Shown: in pieces, positions 14,461 through 22,426 of the stretch
How the letters are laid out: every line of letters begins with the position of its first letter
Numbering within the stretch: position 1 is the first letter of the stretch
Source: Candidatus Woykebacteria bacterium RBG_13_40_15
GTDB taxonomy: Bacteria > Patescibacteria > Microgenomatia > Woykebacterales > RBG-16-39-9b
DNA length: 32,058 nt
Assembly: GCA_001816655.1 (NCBI GenBank)
Contig: MHCP01000019.1
Span: forward strand, 1-32,058
Direction of reading: 5' to 3'
Position numbers and translations under genes: made by a program
The notes under the pieces: generated by a model
Seen by the model: only the letters and a program-made list of their open reading frames with translations
Told to the model about the DNA's origin: nothing
Database searches by the model: none

Positions 14461-14554
14461 TTAGTAGAATTGTGCATTGGCTAGGGTAGCTAGAGTGGAA
14501 GACCCGCCTTCAGTAAACTTTCGGCGGGCAGGGCAGCGGGCTACTAGAAATTTT
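14461..14554 (+). repeat. Intergenic palindromic element
   Basis: The gap between the Nudix gene and tRNA-Met holds a hairpin with arms CCCGCC / GGCGGG at about 14505-14529, within a larger imperfect stem GTAGC/GCTAC. The arms resemble those of the palindrome inside polA at 22043-22078. No gene or promoter is evident. Confidence 0.45.
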
Positions 14555-14629
14555 GGCTGCGTAGCTCAGTGGTAGAGCAGCGGACTCATAAGCCGTTAGT
14601 CACTGGTTCGAATCCAGTCGCAGCCACCA
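14555..14629 (+). tRNA. Elongator tRNA-Met(CAU)
   Basis: Regular cloverleaf: acceptor GGCTGCG/CGCAGCC, D arm GCTC-AGTGGTA-GAGC, anticodon arm GCGGA-CTCATAA-GCCGT with anticodon CAT, T arm CACTGG-TTCGAAT-CCAGT, encoded CCA. G1-C72 pairing excludes an initiator. A lysidine-modified tRNA-Ile2 has the same anticodon, but the presence of tRNA-Ile(UAU) nearby and the CGGACTCATAAGCCG arm favour methionine. Confidence 0.88.
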
Positions 14630-14648
14630 TTTATCCCTTTGAAACAAT

Positions 14649-14999
14649 ATGGCATATATTAAAGATAAACCAAAAAAACCGACTTTCTCCCAGAGTGGAT
14701 TAGACGGTTATCAATTCCCATTGGAAAATAAAGAGATCGAGGTCTATTTTGTTGACGTTGCTAAAGGACACGATAACTACATTGTTAGTAAAAAGATTAC
14801 CCACGTTTATTATATTTTTGAAGGAAAGGGTTTCTTTGATATTAACGGCGAAAAATACGACGTCACTCCTGGCGAACTCATAGAGGTTCCGCCAAATGTT
14901 GAATATGCTTATTCTGGATCTATGAAATTATTGCTAATTATGACTCCCTCCTGGTTCGAAGGTAATGAGATGATTACAAAGAGAAACCAAGGTAATTAA
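14649..14999 (+). CDS. Small cupin-domain protein
   Basis: A 116-residue single cupin barrel. Motif 1 is THVYYIFEGKGFFDING, motif 2 is PGELIEVPPNVEYAYSG. The usual metal histidines of the first motif are reduced to one (His in THVYY) and the second-motif His is replaced by Glu-Tyr, so metal binding is uncertain. Possible sugar-binding or isomerase-like role; no context for a substrate. It starts 19 nt after tRNA-Met and could be transcribed with it; the next gene starts directly after its stop. Confidence 0.75.
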   Translation: MAYIKDKPKKPTFSQSGLDGYQFPLENKEIEVYFVDVAKGHDNYIVSKKITHVYYIFEGKGFFDINGEKYDVTPGELIEVPPNVEYAYSGSMKLLLIMTPSWFEGNEMITKRNQGN

Positions 15000-15350
15000 A
15001 TGAATAGTATTTCTTTCGAAGAATTTAAAAAGCTTGACATCCGAATGGGTAAAGTTCTGTCCTGTGAGAAGGTTGAAGGTTCAGAGAAACTCCTAAAGCT
15101 AGAGGTTGACATTGGAACCGACTCTTCGACAGGTTCAGGATTGGGAAAACGCCAAATCATTGCTGGAATTGCCCAATATTATTCACCTGAAAAATTAATT
15201 GGTAAAAACTTTGTGTTTCTGGCTAATTTAGAGACTAAGAAATTAATGGGTTTGGAATCTCAAGGGATGATTCTTTGTGCTGACCAAGACGGCGAGCCTG
15301 TTTGTTTAACTTCTGTTAAAGAAGTTCCTCCAGGAACAATTGTTCGCTAA
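15000..15350 (+). CDS. tRNA-binding OB-fold protein (MetG-C / CsaA / Trbp111-like)
   Basis: A 116-residue free-standing version of the C-terminal EMAP-II-like tRNA-binding domain of methionyl-tRNA synthetase. Blocks FKKLDIRMGKVLSCEKVEGSEKLL, IIAGIAQYYSPEKLIGK and LMGLESQGMILCA are characteristic. It probably dimerises and presents tRNA non-specifically, or acts in trans with MetRS. The ATG follows the cupin stop directly, so they are co-translated. A CTTCGACAGGTTCAGGA stretch (15124-15140) encodes an extra SSTGSG turn and resembles an inserted repeat unit. It lies close to tRNA-Met. Confidence 0.85.
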   Translation: MNSISFEEFKKLDIRMGKVLSCEKVEGSEKLLKLEVDIGTDSSTGSGLGKRQIIAGIAQYYSPEKLIGKNFVFLANLETKKLMGLESQGMILCADQDGEPVCLTSVKEVPPGTIVR

Positions 15351-15370
15351 GGCGATTTTTATCCTTGCTT

Positions 15371-15727
15371 TCAACATCCTCCTGAATCTTTGGAACTTAC
15401 AGAGCCATCGATAAGTATTGATGAAGCAGAACCTGATTTTATGAAAGCTTTGTTGGAGCTGCAAAGCTGATATTCAAAGGCGTTCAAATCCAAACCATAA
15501 GAATCAATGTCGCTTAAAGCAGTTGGGTAGTACCCATTTTCCGCGTAATATATATTTAATTTTGTTGCGAGAGCGGATAAATTTGCAGTACTTTGAACAG
15601 AAGCAGCATTATTTATTGGAGTCTTAACGTTACCGCCATTTTTGCCATAGAGATCAAGCTCCTTTACGACCAAAAAGGCTATTGCTAAAACAGCAATTAA
15701 CAAACCGATTATTCCAAAAACCCTCAT
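15371..15727 (-). CDS. Pseudopilin-like single-pass protein
   Basis: A 118-residue protein with an N-terminal membrane helix (residues 4-22, FGIIGLLIAVLAIAFLVV) and a small exported domain. The block LATKLNIYYAENGYYPTAL matches the alpha-helix end and GxYP motif of type II pseudopilins, and two C-terminal cysteines (CSSNK and the last residue) could form a disulfide. The classic prepilin peptidase site GFTLIE is missing, so it is a pilin-like anchor protein and not a standard pilin. An extended -10 (TGC-TATAAT, minus strand 15739-15734) lies 6 nt before the ATG. Confidence 0.6.
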   Translation of the reverse strand: MRVFGIIGLLIAVLAIAFLVVKELDLYGKNGGNVKTPINNAASVQSTANLSALATKLNIYYAENGYYPTALSDIDSYGLDLNAFEYQLCSSNKAFIKSGSASSILIDGSVSSKDSGGC

Positions 15728-15738
15728 AGGTTTATTAT

Positions 15739-15795
15739 AGCATCCTCCGTATGCTCAGAAAGCTTCGCGTTCTTCGCGTACTCTCGGATGCTGCG
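15739..15795 (+). repeat. Dispersed hairpin element, copy 2
   Basis: AGCATCC (15739-15745) pairs with GGATGCT (15786-15792), and GTACTCTCGGATGCTGCG at 15778-15795 matches copy 1. Relative to copy 1, both arms have changed one base so that pairing is kept. A second palindrome follows at about 15796-15827 (ATAGGC-TAC-GCCTAT core). Confidence 0.6.
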
Positions 15796-15862
15796 CTTAA
15801 ACATAGGCTACGCCTATCTGCTTAAGCTAAAAACTAAACTCGTCAAACCGGCGGCTTTTTGT

Positions 15863-15898
15863 TATACTTTCATCGTCATGTCTCGCTAAAGCGTGACG
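15863..15898 (+). promoter_or_regulatory. trpS promoter and leader hairpin
   Basis: Extended -10 TGT-TATACT (TATACT 15863-15868). The leader has a hairpin CGTCATGT (15874-15881) / GCGTGACG (15891-15898), 8 bp with two G-U pairs, 11 nt before the trpS ATG. No T-box sequence is seen. Confidence 0.5.
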
Positions 15899-15909
15899 TA
15901 ATTTAAATT

Positions 15910-16956
15910 ATGAAAAAAAGAATTTTGACGGGCGATCGCCCAACGGGAAAACTACATCTGGGCCACTATGTTGGCTCGCTAAAAAATCGCTTAAGGCTTC
16001 AGGATGAGTATATCCCCCTTCGTCCTTCGGACTCGGCTGATGTATTTCCGCATGAGCGAAAATATGAAATTTATCTTCTCGTGGCCGATTTGCATGCCCT
16101 TACCACGAAGACTGACACATCAAATTTAAAACAAAATATCAAGGATCTGGTTTTAGATCAATTATCAGTTGGAATAGACCCAGCTAAAGTTACTTTTTGT
16201 GTCCAAAGCCAAATTCCTGAAGATCAGGAATTGGCGATAATATTTTCAATGCTCGTTCCAAAACCAAGACTTGAAAGGGTTCCAACCCTTAAAGAAGTTA
16301 TGCGTGATTTAAAGATAGAAACTGCTTCCTTGGGTTTACTTGCCTACCCTGTGCTTCAAGCGGCTGATATTTTAATGGTTCGAGCAAACCTAGTTCCAGT
16401 AGGTAAAGACCAAACTAGCCATGTAGAGCTAACCCGAGAAATTGCTCAGAAATTTAATTCCACCTATGGTAAGGTTTTTCCGTTACCGGAGGCATTAGTC
16501 CCTGAAGAAATTGGTACTCTTCCTGGAATAGACGGGAAGCAGAAGATGAGTAAAAGCTTAGATAATGCAATTTTTCTATCCGATAATGAATCAGCAGTTC
16601 GAGAAAAAGTGATGAAAATGTATACAGATCCTACTCGCATTCATCCAACTGATCCAGGACACGTTGAAGATAACCCAGTCTTCATATATTTAGAAGCTTT
16701 TACCACTTCCAAAGACGAAAAGCAGCTCGCTGAATATAGAGAGAAATATAAAAAAGGGGAAATTGGCGATATAGAGGTAAAGGAGTTCCTCGTTAAAACA
16801 TTAAACGAGTTTCTTTCTCCGATTAGAATTCGTCGGCAGGAATTGGAAAAGCAGTCTGGTTTAGTTGACGAAATACTTGATGAAGGAAATAAAAAGGCTT
16901 CCGCCGAAGCTCAAAATACCCTTAAATTGGCGAAAGAGGCAATGAAGCTCCCTTAG
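15910..16956 (+). CDS. trpS: Tryptophanyl-tRNA synthetase
   Basis: Class I aminoacyl-tRNA synthetase of 348 residues charging tRNA-Trp. The HIGH-type motif is GKLHLGHYVGS, the KMSKS motif is GKQKMSKSLDN, and TGDRPTGKLHLG at the N-terminus is the ATP-binding entry. An insertion of about 16 residues (PLRPSDSADVFPHERK, 16016-16063) separates LQDEY from YEIYLLVADLHAL, which are normally almost adjacent. The inserted DNA is GC-rich with a small hairpin (GTCCTTCGGAC), so it looks like a mobile palindromic unit tolerated between the active-site helices. The gene has a leader hairpin. Confidence 0.95.
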   Translation: MKKRILTGDRPTGKLHLGHYVGSLKNRLRLQDEYIPLRPSDSADVFPHERKYEIYLLVADLHALTTKTDTSNLKQNIKDLVLDQLSVGIDPAKVTFCVQSQIPEDQELAIIFSMLVPKPRLERVPTLKEVMRDLKIETASLGLLAYPVLQAADILMVRANLVPVGKDQTSHVELTREIAQKFNSTYGKVFPLPEALVPEEIGTLPGIDGKQKMSKSLDNAIFLSDNESAVREKVMKMYTDPTRIHPTDPGHVEDNPVFIYLEAFTTSKDEKQLAEYREKYKKGEIGDIEVKEFLVKTLNEFLSPIRIRRQELEKQSGLVDEILDEGNKKASAEAQNTLKLAKEAMKLP

Positions 16957-16968
16957 TCTTTCAGCCTC

Positions 16969-16997
16969 TTGTTGACTTACGATCAAAATGGTACAAT
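16969..16997 (+). promoter_or_regulatory. ftsH promoter
   Basis: TTGTTG (16969-16974), 17-nt spacer, TACAAT (16992-16997). The leader of about 20 nt includes GGGGAG (17008-17013), about 9 nt before ATG 17023, which sets the start there and excludes the upstream TTG. Confidence 0.6.
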
Positions 16998-17022
16998 CCA
17001 CTTTCTTGGGGAGAATCTAAAA

Positions 17023-18924
17023 ATGGAGACTTTAAAAAAACGCAGTAAGAATTCGAATATTTTGAGAACCGCCGCTCTCTACGTAATACTAGCTTTGATC
17101 GCTACGTTCATATTCTTTACCTTCTTGCAACCTCAAAAGGTCGCAGAACAAAAAGACCTTTCGGAAGTTCTGACGTTGGTAAAAGAGCAAAAGGTTAAAG
17201 ATATAGTAGTCGATGGTAACAATGTAATCGCAACTTTAAAAGACGGCCTCATTATAAAAGCGACTAAAGAGGAGGGAATAAGTTTTTCTGAGATACTCAA
17301 AGATTCTGATATTGGCCCAACAAGCGTTAAATGGGGTGTAAAGAATAACGATATAACAAAAACGATAACTAACTTACTTGTAACATTCTTGCCGGTTCTA
17401 ATAATTGTTGGTTTTTTCCTCTTTTTCCTTCGCCAAGCAAAAATGACAGGGGATAATCTACTCTCGTTCTCGCGCAGCAGAGCTAGGGTTTTTAATAAAG
17501 ATAAGCCGGGGATCAAGTTTACAGAAGTGGCCGGTGTGGAAGAAGCTAAGACAGAACTGCGGGAAGTGGTCGATTTTTTGAAGCATCCAGAAAAATTCAG
17601 AGCTCTTGGTGCGAAAATTCCTAAAGGAGTACTTTTGGTGGGCCCTTCTGGGGTGGGTAAGACCTTGCTGGCTCGCGCAGTAGCTGGAGAAGCAGAGGTG
17701 CCCTTCTTTTCCATCGCTGGTAGCGAATTTATGGAAATGTTAGTTGGGGTTGGAGCTTCCAGAGCGCGAGATCTTTTCGAGAATGCAAAAAAGAATGCAC
17801 CTTCGATTATTTTCATTGATGAGATAGACTCTATTGGTCGTCAACGTGGCTTGGGTATTGGTGGTGGACATGATGAACGTGAGCAGACTTTGAATCAAAT
17901 ACTTACTGAAATGGACGGATTTGAGCAAAACGACAATGTGATAGTTATAGCTGCTACCAACCGACCAGATATGCTGGATCCCGCACTAGTGCGGCCCGGT
18001 AGATTTGACCGACGAGTTTCCTTGGATTTACCTGATATTGAAGGCAGAAAAGCAATTATCAAAATTCACTCTCGTAATAAGCCGTTGTCGGGAGATGTTG
18101 ATGTTGAAAAGCTGGCTAAAAGAACAGTTGGTTTTTCTGGAGCGGATTTGGAAAACATGCTTAACGAAGCGGCCATTATAGCGGCCAGGCGGAATAAAAA
18201 AGAAGTTGACAACAAAGATTTGGAAGAGGCTGCGATAAAAGTTCAACTAGGACCTGAGAAAAAAAGAATAACGAGTGAAGACGAAAAGAAAATCACAGCC
18301 TACCACGAAGCAGGCCATGCGCTTGTCACAAAAATGTTGCCCCACATGGACCCAGTCCACCGTATTTCAATTGTCGCTAGAGGTATGACTGGTGGACACA
18401 CGATTATTCCACCTTCAACTGATCGCTACAATGAAACAAAAACTAGGCTTTTGGAGACAATTACCTCCCTTCTTGGAGGCCGTGCCGCAGAGGAAATTGA
18501 ATTCAATGAATTTACTGTTGGTGCCGCTTCTGATATACAGCAAGCAACAGATATTGCTCGAAGAATGGTTACGGAGTTTGGAATGGGTGCTCTTGGCCCC
18601 CAGGCCACTGGTGTCCGTGGAGAAAACCCCTGGCTTGCGAGGGAACTCGGTGATCCAAAACCTCTTTCTGAAAGCCTTGCGTCTAAAGTTGACGCCGAAG
18701 TTGGTAAAATTATTAACGACTCTTTTACAAAGGCAAAAAAGATTCTGAAAGAAAATAAAGAAAAGCTAGATTTAGTCGCGAATGAGTTGTTACAAAAAGA
18801 AACTCTCGAAGGAGACGAGTTTGAAGAGATTGTTGAGCGAGGCGAAAAACTCCATCAGATGAAGGATCAAATTGGGGAAACAAGTCCAAAAGAAGAGGAA
18901 AAGGTTCCAAAAACCGAAGTCTAA
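17023..18924 (+). CDS. ftsH: ATP-dependent zinc metalloprotease FtsH
   Basis: Membrane-anchored AAA+ protease of 633 residues, for quality control of membrane and soluble proteins. Two membrane helices flank a small exported domain (first about 15-32, second about 117-137). AAA module: Walker A GPSGVGKT near residue 207 (most FtsH have GPPGTGKT), Walker B IIFIDEID, and second region of homology RPDMLDPALVRPGRFD. The protease zinc motif HEAGH starts at residue 428, and the third ligand lies in GGRAAEEIEF. The C-terminus is an acidic-basic tail (PKEEEKVPKTEV). Start 17023 is chosen for its Shine-Dalgarno; the longer open frame from 16969 would start inside the promoter. A terminator follows. 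Confidence 0.95.
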   Translation: METLKKRSKNSNILRTAALYVILALIATFIFFTFLQPQKVAEQKDLSEVLTLVKEQKVKDIVVDGNNVIATLKDGLIIKATKEEGISFSEILKDSDIGPTSVKWGVKNNDITKTITNLLVTFLPVLIIVGFFLFFLRQAKMTGDNLLSFSRSRARVFNKDKPGIKFTEVAGVEEAKTELREVVDFLKHPEKFRALGAKIPKGVLLVGPSGVGKTLLARAVAGEAEVPFFSIAGSEFMEMLVGVGASRARDLFENAKKNAPSIIFIDEIDSIGRQRGLGIGGGHDEREQTLNQILTEMDGFEQNDNVIVIAATNRPDMLDPALVRPGRFDRRVSLDLPDIEGRKAIIKIHSRNKPLSGDVDVEKLAKRTVGFSGADLENMLNEAAIIAARRNKKEVDNKDLEEAAIKVQLGPEKKRITSEDEKKITAYHEAGHALVTKMLPHMDPVHRISIVARGMTGGHTIIPPSTDRYNETKTRLLETITSLLGGRAAEEIEFNEFTVGAASDIQQATDIARRMVTEFGMGALGPQATGVRGENPWLARELGDPKPLSESLASKVDAEVGKIINDSFTKAKKILKENKEKLDLVANELLQKETLEGDEFEEIVERGEKLHQMKDQIGETSPKEEEKVPKTEV

Positions 18925-18950
18925 CGGTCACTTACCAGTTTTAACGAAGG

Positions 18951-18975
18951 AAGGGCAGTCCTAAGGACTACCCTT
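18951..18975. terminator. Terminator between ftsH and the recombinase gene
   Basis: AAGGGCAGTCC (18951-18961) pairs with GGACTACCCTT (18965-18975) with one C-A mismatch and a 3-nt loop. The convergent genes on both sides may share it; the T-run is weak. Confidence 0.6.
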
Positions 18976-19012
18976 CTTATCTCTCCGAACTTCACTCCTA
19001 CTATCCCGCTCG

Positions 19013-19903
19013 TTAAGCAGTACGGGCGAATGGGGCGTAAACTCGAGTTGTCGATTGGCAGGCGTGACCCAGGAGTGCCTGAACGTTACGTAACGGAGCT
19101 CCCCCATTCAGCATATGGGTAGCGAAGCTGTGGCGCAAGGTGTGCGGGGTAACCGGCTTAGCGATTGCGGCGGCCTTTGCGTAGCCCTTCAGGATCAGCC
19201 AGAAGCCCTGCCGCGTCAGACGCTCCCCCCGCCGGTTGACGAAGAGGGCCGCTTGGTGCTTGTTACGCACCAGACGCGGCCGGCCGTCGTCCAGGTACTC
19301 CTCCAGCGCCTGGAGCGCGTCCTTGTGGATAGGGATCGTGCGCTCCTTGGACCCCCTTCCCACGCAGCGGATGTGGGGGACGCGCCGGTTCATGTGAAGG
19401 TGGTTCACGTCCAGAGACACCAGCTCGGTAACCCGCAGGCCGGTGGCGTAGAGCAACTCCAGCATCGCCTTGTCCCGTTTCGCCTCCGGTGTGACGAGAC
19501 GAGCCGGCTGCTCCAGGAGCTCGTCCACCTCGCGGATCGACAGCGGTTTGGGAAGGGACTTTGGGACCCGGAACCCTACGTTCTCGGTGGGGTTGTGCCC
19601 TACAATCCCTTCGACCTGATGGAGGAAAGCGAAGAATGCTTTCAGGCTGACTATCTTCCGGGTGACCGTCGCTGCCTTGTAGTGCCGTTCCTGCAACTCC
19701 GAAATATAGCCACGAATCAAAGCTTCGTCGACTTTATTCCAGGGTAGAGAGGTTCCATCAGCGTTGGTGGCAGTCCGAAGATATCCCCAGAGCTGATGAA
19801 GGTCAGCTTTGTAGGCTAGAGCTGTGTTATCAGCGAATAGCATTCTTTCCTGAATGTGCCTAAGAAATGCTGTGACTTCGACGTCCACAACTTGTGCAAT
19901 CAC
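19013..19903 (-). CDS. XerC/XerD-like tyrosine recombinase, GC-rich gene
   Basis: A 296-residue recombinase with the full catalytic set: Arg157 (ATGLRVTEL), Lys186 (GRGSKERTIP), His254 and Arg257 (HTLRHSF), His280 (LLGHAC) and nucleophile Tyr289 (RVYAPF). Length matches XerC/XerD, so a role in chromosome dimer resolution is likely, though it could be element-borne. The gene is much richer in G+C than its flanks, has a strong Shine-Dalgarno (GGGAGGTGA) before its GTG start, and has a good promoter, so it looks acquired but properly wired. The C-terminal end VYAPFARTA is shorter than in typical Xer proteins. No att-like repeats noticed. Confidence 0.9.
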   Translation of the reverse strand: MIAQVVDVEVTAFLRHIQERMLFADNTALAYKADLHQLWGYLRTATNADGTSLPWNKVDEALIRGYISELQERHYKAATVTRKIVSLKAFFAFLHQVEGIVGHNPTENVGFRVPKSLPKPLSIREVDELLEQPARLVTPEAKRDKAMLELLYATGLRVTELVSLDVNHLHMNRRVPHIRCVGRGSKERTIPIHKDALQALEEYLDDGRPRLVRNKHQAALFVNRRGERLTRQGFWLILKGYAKAAAIAKPVTPHTLRHSFATHMLNGGAPLRNVQALLGHACQSTTRVYAPFARTA

Positions 19904-19982
19904 CTGCTCACCTCCCAGGAAAATGGAGAATCTAAACTAACGGTTAGGTGTGCGTTTATTCCCTCACTCTCTTCATGCCGAA

Positions 19983-20011
19983 AATGTACGCTTCTATAAA
20001 GAAAAAGTCAA
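19983..20011 (-). promoter_or_regulatory. Promoter for the XerC/D-like gene
   Basis: On the minus strand: TTGACT (20011-20006), 17-nt spacer, TACATT (19988-19983). It leaves a leader of about 75 nt, contrasting with the leaderless native genes; the divergent polA promoter starts 6 nt away. Confidence 0.6.
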
Positions 20012-20016
20012 ATTCA

Positions 20017-20046
20017 TTTACAATTAACGTCTTCTTGAGGTAGAAT
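20017..20046 (+). promoter_or_regulatory. polA promoter, leaderless layout
   Basis: TTTACA (20017-20022), 18-nt spacer, TAGAAT (20041-20046). ATG 20057 is 10 nt downstream. Confidence 0.6.
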
Positions 20047-20056
20047 TTGCTTCATA

Positions 20057-22273
20057 ATGAAAAAATTAGTTTTAATTGACGGTCATGCAGTTTTTCACCG
20101 TGCTTACCATGCATTGCCCCCACTAACAACCTCAAAAGGTGAACTAGTAAACGCTGTTTTTGGATTCACTAGTATGTTACTTCGGGCAATTGCAGATATA
20201 AAACCAGACTATATTGCAGTCGCTTTTGATACTTCCGAGCCGACATTTCGCCACCAAGAATACACGGCCTACAAGGCCCAAAGAATTGTAGCTCCCGAAG
20301 AACTACACGAGCAAATGCCGAGAGCAAAAGAAGTTGTAGAGGCTTTAAATATTCCAATTTTTGAACTAGCGGGATACGAAGCTGACGATATTATCGGGAC
20401 TTTGGTAACTCAAAGTGCAAAATTCAACCCGCCTACCGGACGGGTAGGAACTCGAAACGATTTAGAAGTAATTATCGTTACTGGTGATAGGGATACACTT
20501 CAGTTGATTAGACCCGGTGTAAAAGTTTACTCGCCAGGTAAAAGCTTTTCTGATGTGGTTTATTTCGATCAAAAAATAGTAAAAGAAAAGTATGGTTTGG
20601 AACCGGCACAATTGATCGATTTTAAAGCGCTGGCTGGAGACCAAAGCGACAACATCCCAGGGGTTAGAGGGATAGGAGAAGTAACCGCAAAAAAACTTTT
20701 GCAAGGCTTTGAAAGTCTCGAAAATATTTACAAAAATCTTAATAAAATCCCAGAAAAGACCAGAAATTTGTTAGCTAAAGATGCTGAGGTAGCAGCGCTT
20801 TCTAAGAAATTGGCGACAATTGATGTTCAAACTCCGGTTAAATTAGATCTAGCAAAATGCGTCCTGAAAGACTATGACCAAAAGGCAGCGGAAGAGTTGT
20901 TTTTAGAACTTGAGTTTCGAAGTTTGATACCAAAGTTACCTGGGTTTAGCAAAAGTAAAGTTGCCGACAATCCAGCTGGTCAGGGAACCCTATTTGAAAA
21001 ACAAAAGGAAGAGGAAACAGGAAGAAGTGATGATTTGGAAAAAGTCCTGCGGGAAATGGAAAATTATGGTGTTTTAATCGATACTAAGAAACTCTCTAGC
21101 CTCGCAAAAGAAATCGACGGAAAGCTTTCTTCCTTGGAAAAGGAAATTTATAAGCACGTTGGCCACGAATTTAATTTAAATTCGCCAAAACAGCTTTCAA
21201 CCGTTCTATACGACGAATTAAACTTGACACCAGAGCGTTCGACCCGAATAAAGACCCATAAATCCACCGACGAAGCCACACTTTCGACCATGGTTGAGGC
21301 TCACCCGGTCATTGAGCCAATTTTGCAATACCGAGAGCTTTTTAAACTAAAATCCACCTATGTTGACGCGCTGCCAAACCAAATTGGCCAGGATGGCCGT
21401 ATTCACACCCATTACCACACTGATATCACGAGAACCGGCCGACTTTCTTCGAAGGATCCAAATCTACAAAATATACCAGCAAGAAGCGAGCTTGGGGAAA
21501 AGGTTCGTTCGGCTTTCATAGCACCGTCGGGTTGCCTTTTACTTTCCGGCGATTATAACCAGATAGAACTGCGCGTCATGGCACATATTAGTGGTGACGA
21601 AGCTCTAAAAAAGGTATTTGAAGAGGGCCAGGATATTCATACTGAAGCTGCCGAAGCTGTTTTAGGTAAAAAACACGGTGAGGTGACAAAAGAGGATCGT
21701 CGAATCGCAAAAATAGTAAATTTCGGCATAATGTATGGTATTTCTCCCTATGGCCTAGCTACGCAACTAAAAATTGAGCCTGCGGCCGCAAAAGAGATAA
21801 TAGACCGCTATTTTGAGCGTTTTCCAGGCGTCCGAGAGTGGGTAGGGGCGATACTGCGAGAGGCGTACGAAAAAGGCTTTGTAGAGACTTTGGGAGGCTT
21901 CAAGAGGTATGTGCTGGAGCTTCGAAGTAGCAACCAAACGGTACGCAGGCTTGGAGAGCGAGTTGCAGTAAACTCTCCAATCCAAGGCACAGCTGCGGAT
22001 ATTATTAAAAAAGCAATGGTCAATATCAGTAAGCAGTTAGCACCCGCCCGCCAGGCTTCGCCAGGCGAAGTGGGCGGGGAAAGCAGAAAGCAGACAAAGA
22101 TGATTTTGCAGGTGCATGATGAGCTAGTTTTTGAAGTACCGGAAGGTGAATTGAAAGAAGTTACCCCAATTATTAAAGACTGCATGGAAAACTGCTTTCC
22201 TCTCTCTATCCCGCTTGTTGTTGAACTTAAAGTGGGGAAGAATTGGGGAGAGATGAAACCTGTTGAAGTTTAA
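20057..22273 (+). CDS. polA: DNA polymerase I without proofreading domain
   Basis: Replication and repair polymerase of 738 residues, compared with about 930 in E. coli. Residues 1 to about 290 form the 5' nuclease (FDTSEPTFRHQEYTAYKAQR, GYEADDIIGTL, VTGDRDTLQL, LAGDQSDNIPGVRGIG). The 3'-5' exonuclease domain is absent: only a linker of about 45 residues precedes the polymerase domain, which has motif A SGDYNQIELRVMAH, the O helix RRIAKIVNFGIMYGIS and motif C QVHDELVFEV. Two GC-rich palindromes are inserted in frame: 20432-20448, before the VTGDRD block, and 22043-22078, encoding ARQASPGEVGGE shortly before motif C. Both fall in exposed loops. It has its own leaderless-type promoter. Confidence 0.95.
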   Translation: MKKLVLIDGHAVFHRAYHALPPLTTSKGELVNAVFGFTSMLLRAIADIKPDYIAVAFDTSEPTFRHQEYTAYKAQRIVAPEELHEQMPRAKEVVEALNIPIFELAGYEADDIIGTLVTQSAKFNPPTGRVGTRNDLEVIIVTGDRDTLQLIRPGVKVYSPGKSFSDVVYFDQKIVKEKYGLEPAQLIDFKALAGDQSDNIPGVRGIGEVTAKKLLQGFESLENIYKNLNKIPEKTRNLLAKDAEVAALSKKLATIDVQTPVKLDLAKCVLKDYDQKAAEELFLELEFRSLIPKLPGFSKSKVADNPAGQGTLFEKQKEEETGRSDDLEKVLREMENYGVLIDTKKLSSLAKEIDGKLSSLEKEIYKHVGHEFNLNSPKQLSTVLYDELNLTPERSTRIKTHKSTDEATLSTMVEAHPVIEPILQYRELFKLKSTYVDALPNQIGQDGRIHTHYHTDITRTGRLSSKDPNLQNIPARSELGEKVRSAFIAPSGCLLLSGDYNQIELRVMAHISGDEALKKVFEEGQDIHTEAAEAVLGKKHGEVTKEDRRIAKIVNFGIMYGISPYGLATQLKIEPAAAKEIIDRYFERFPGVREWVGAILREAYEKGFVETLGGFKRYVLELRSSNQTVRRLGERVAVNSPIQGTAADIIKKAMVNISKQLAPARQASPGEVGGESRKQTKMILQVHDELVFEVPEGELKEVTPIIKDCMENCFPLSIPLVVELKVGKNWGEMKPVEV
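20432..20448 (+). repeat. In-frame palindromic element in polA, first copy
   Basis: CCTACCGGACGGGTAGG: 6-bp stem, 5-nt loop, the same plan as 7900-7916 in sufU with a compensated base pair. It encodes the PTGRVGTR-like segment. Confidence 0.7.
22043..22078 (+). repeat. In-frame palindromic element in polA, second copy
   Basis: Nested palindrome: outer arms CCCGCCC (22043-22049) and GGGCGGG (22072-22078), inner hairpin CTTCGCC-A-GGCGAAG (22056-22070). It stays in frame and lies between two conserved polymerase blocks. Confidence 0.75.
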
Positions 22274-22310
22274 TATCCGGGGAATAGATTGGACAAAATC
22301 AAAATTGTCC

Positions 22311-22338
22311 GACTTGTTCCGAGCTTGCCGAAGGGTAT
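22311..22338 (+). repeat. Dispersed GC-rich repeat unit upstream of cas12f
   Basis: The stretch CTTGTTCCGAGCTTGCCGAAG reads, on the other strand, CTTCGGCAAGCTCGGAACAAG, which shares the CTTCGRCARGYTCRG pattern with 15124-15138 inside the tRNA-binding protein gene. Non-coding here. Confidence 0.4.
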
Positions 22339-22387
22339 TTTAATAGTGAGTATAGTCGAATTATTTATACTGAGTTTTATCGAAGTA

Positions 22388-22416
22388 TTGCAGCCTGATT
22401 GATAAAGCAGTAAAAT
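22388..22416 (+). promoter_or_regulatory. cas12f promoter
   Basis: TTGCAG (22388-22393), 17-nt spacer, TAAAAT (22411-22416); ATG 22427 is 10 nt downstream, the same leaderless layout as native genes. Confidence 0.55.
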
Positions 22417-22426
22417 TTCCCTGCCA

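Noticed and set aside
17133..17816. 227-codon frame opposite ftsH
   Set aside because: Antisense to a fully conserved protease gene; low-complexity Ser/Thr-rich translation with no promoter or ribosome site.
19115..19747. 210-codon frame opposite the recombinase gene
   Set aside because: Antisense shadow created by the high G+C of the real gene, which has all catalytic residues.
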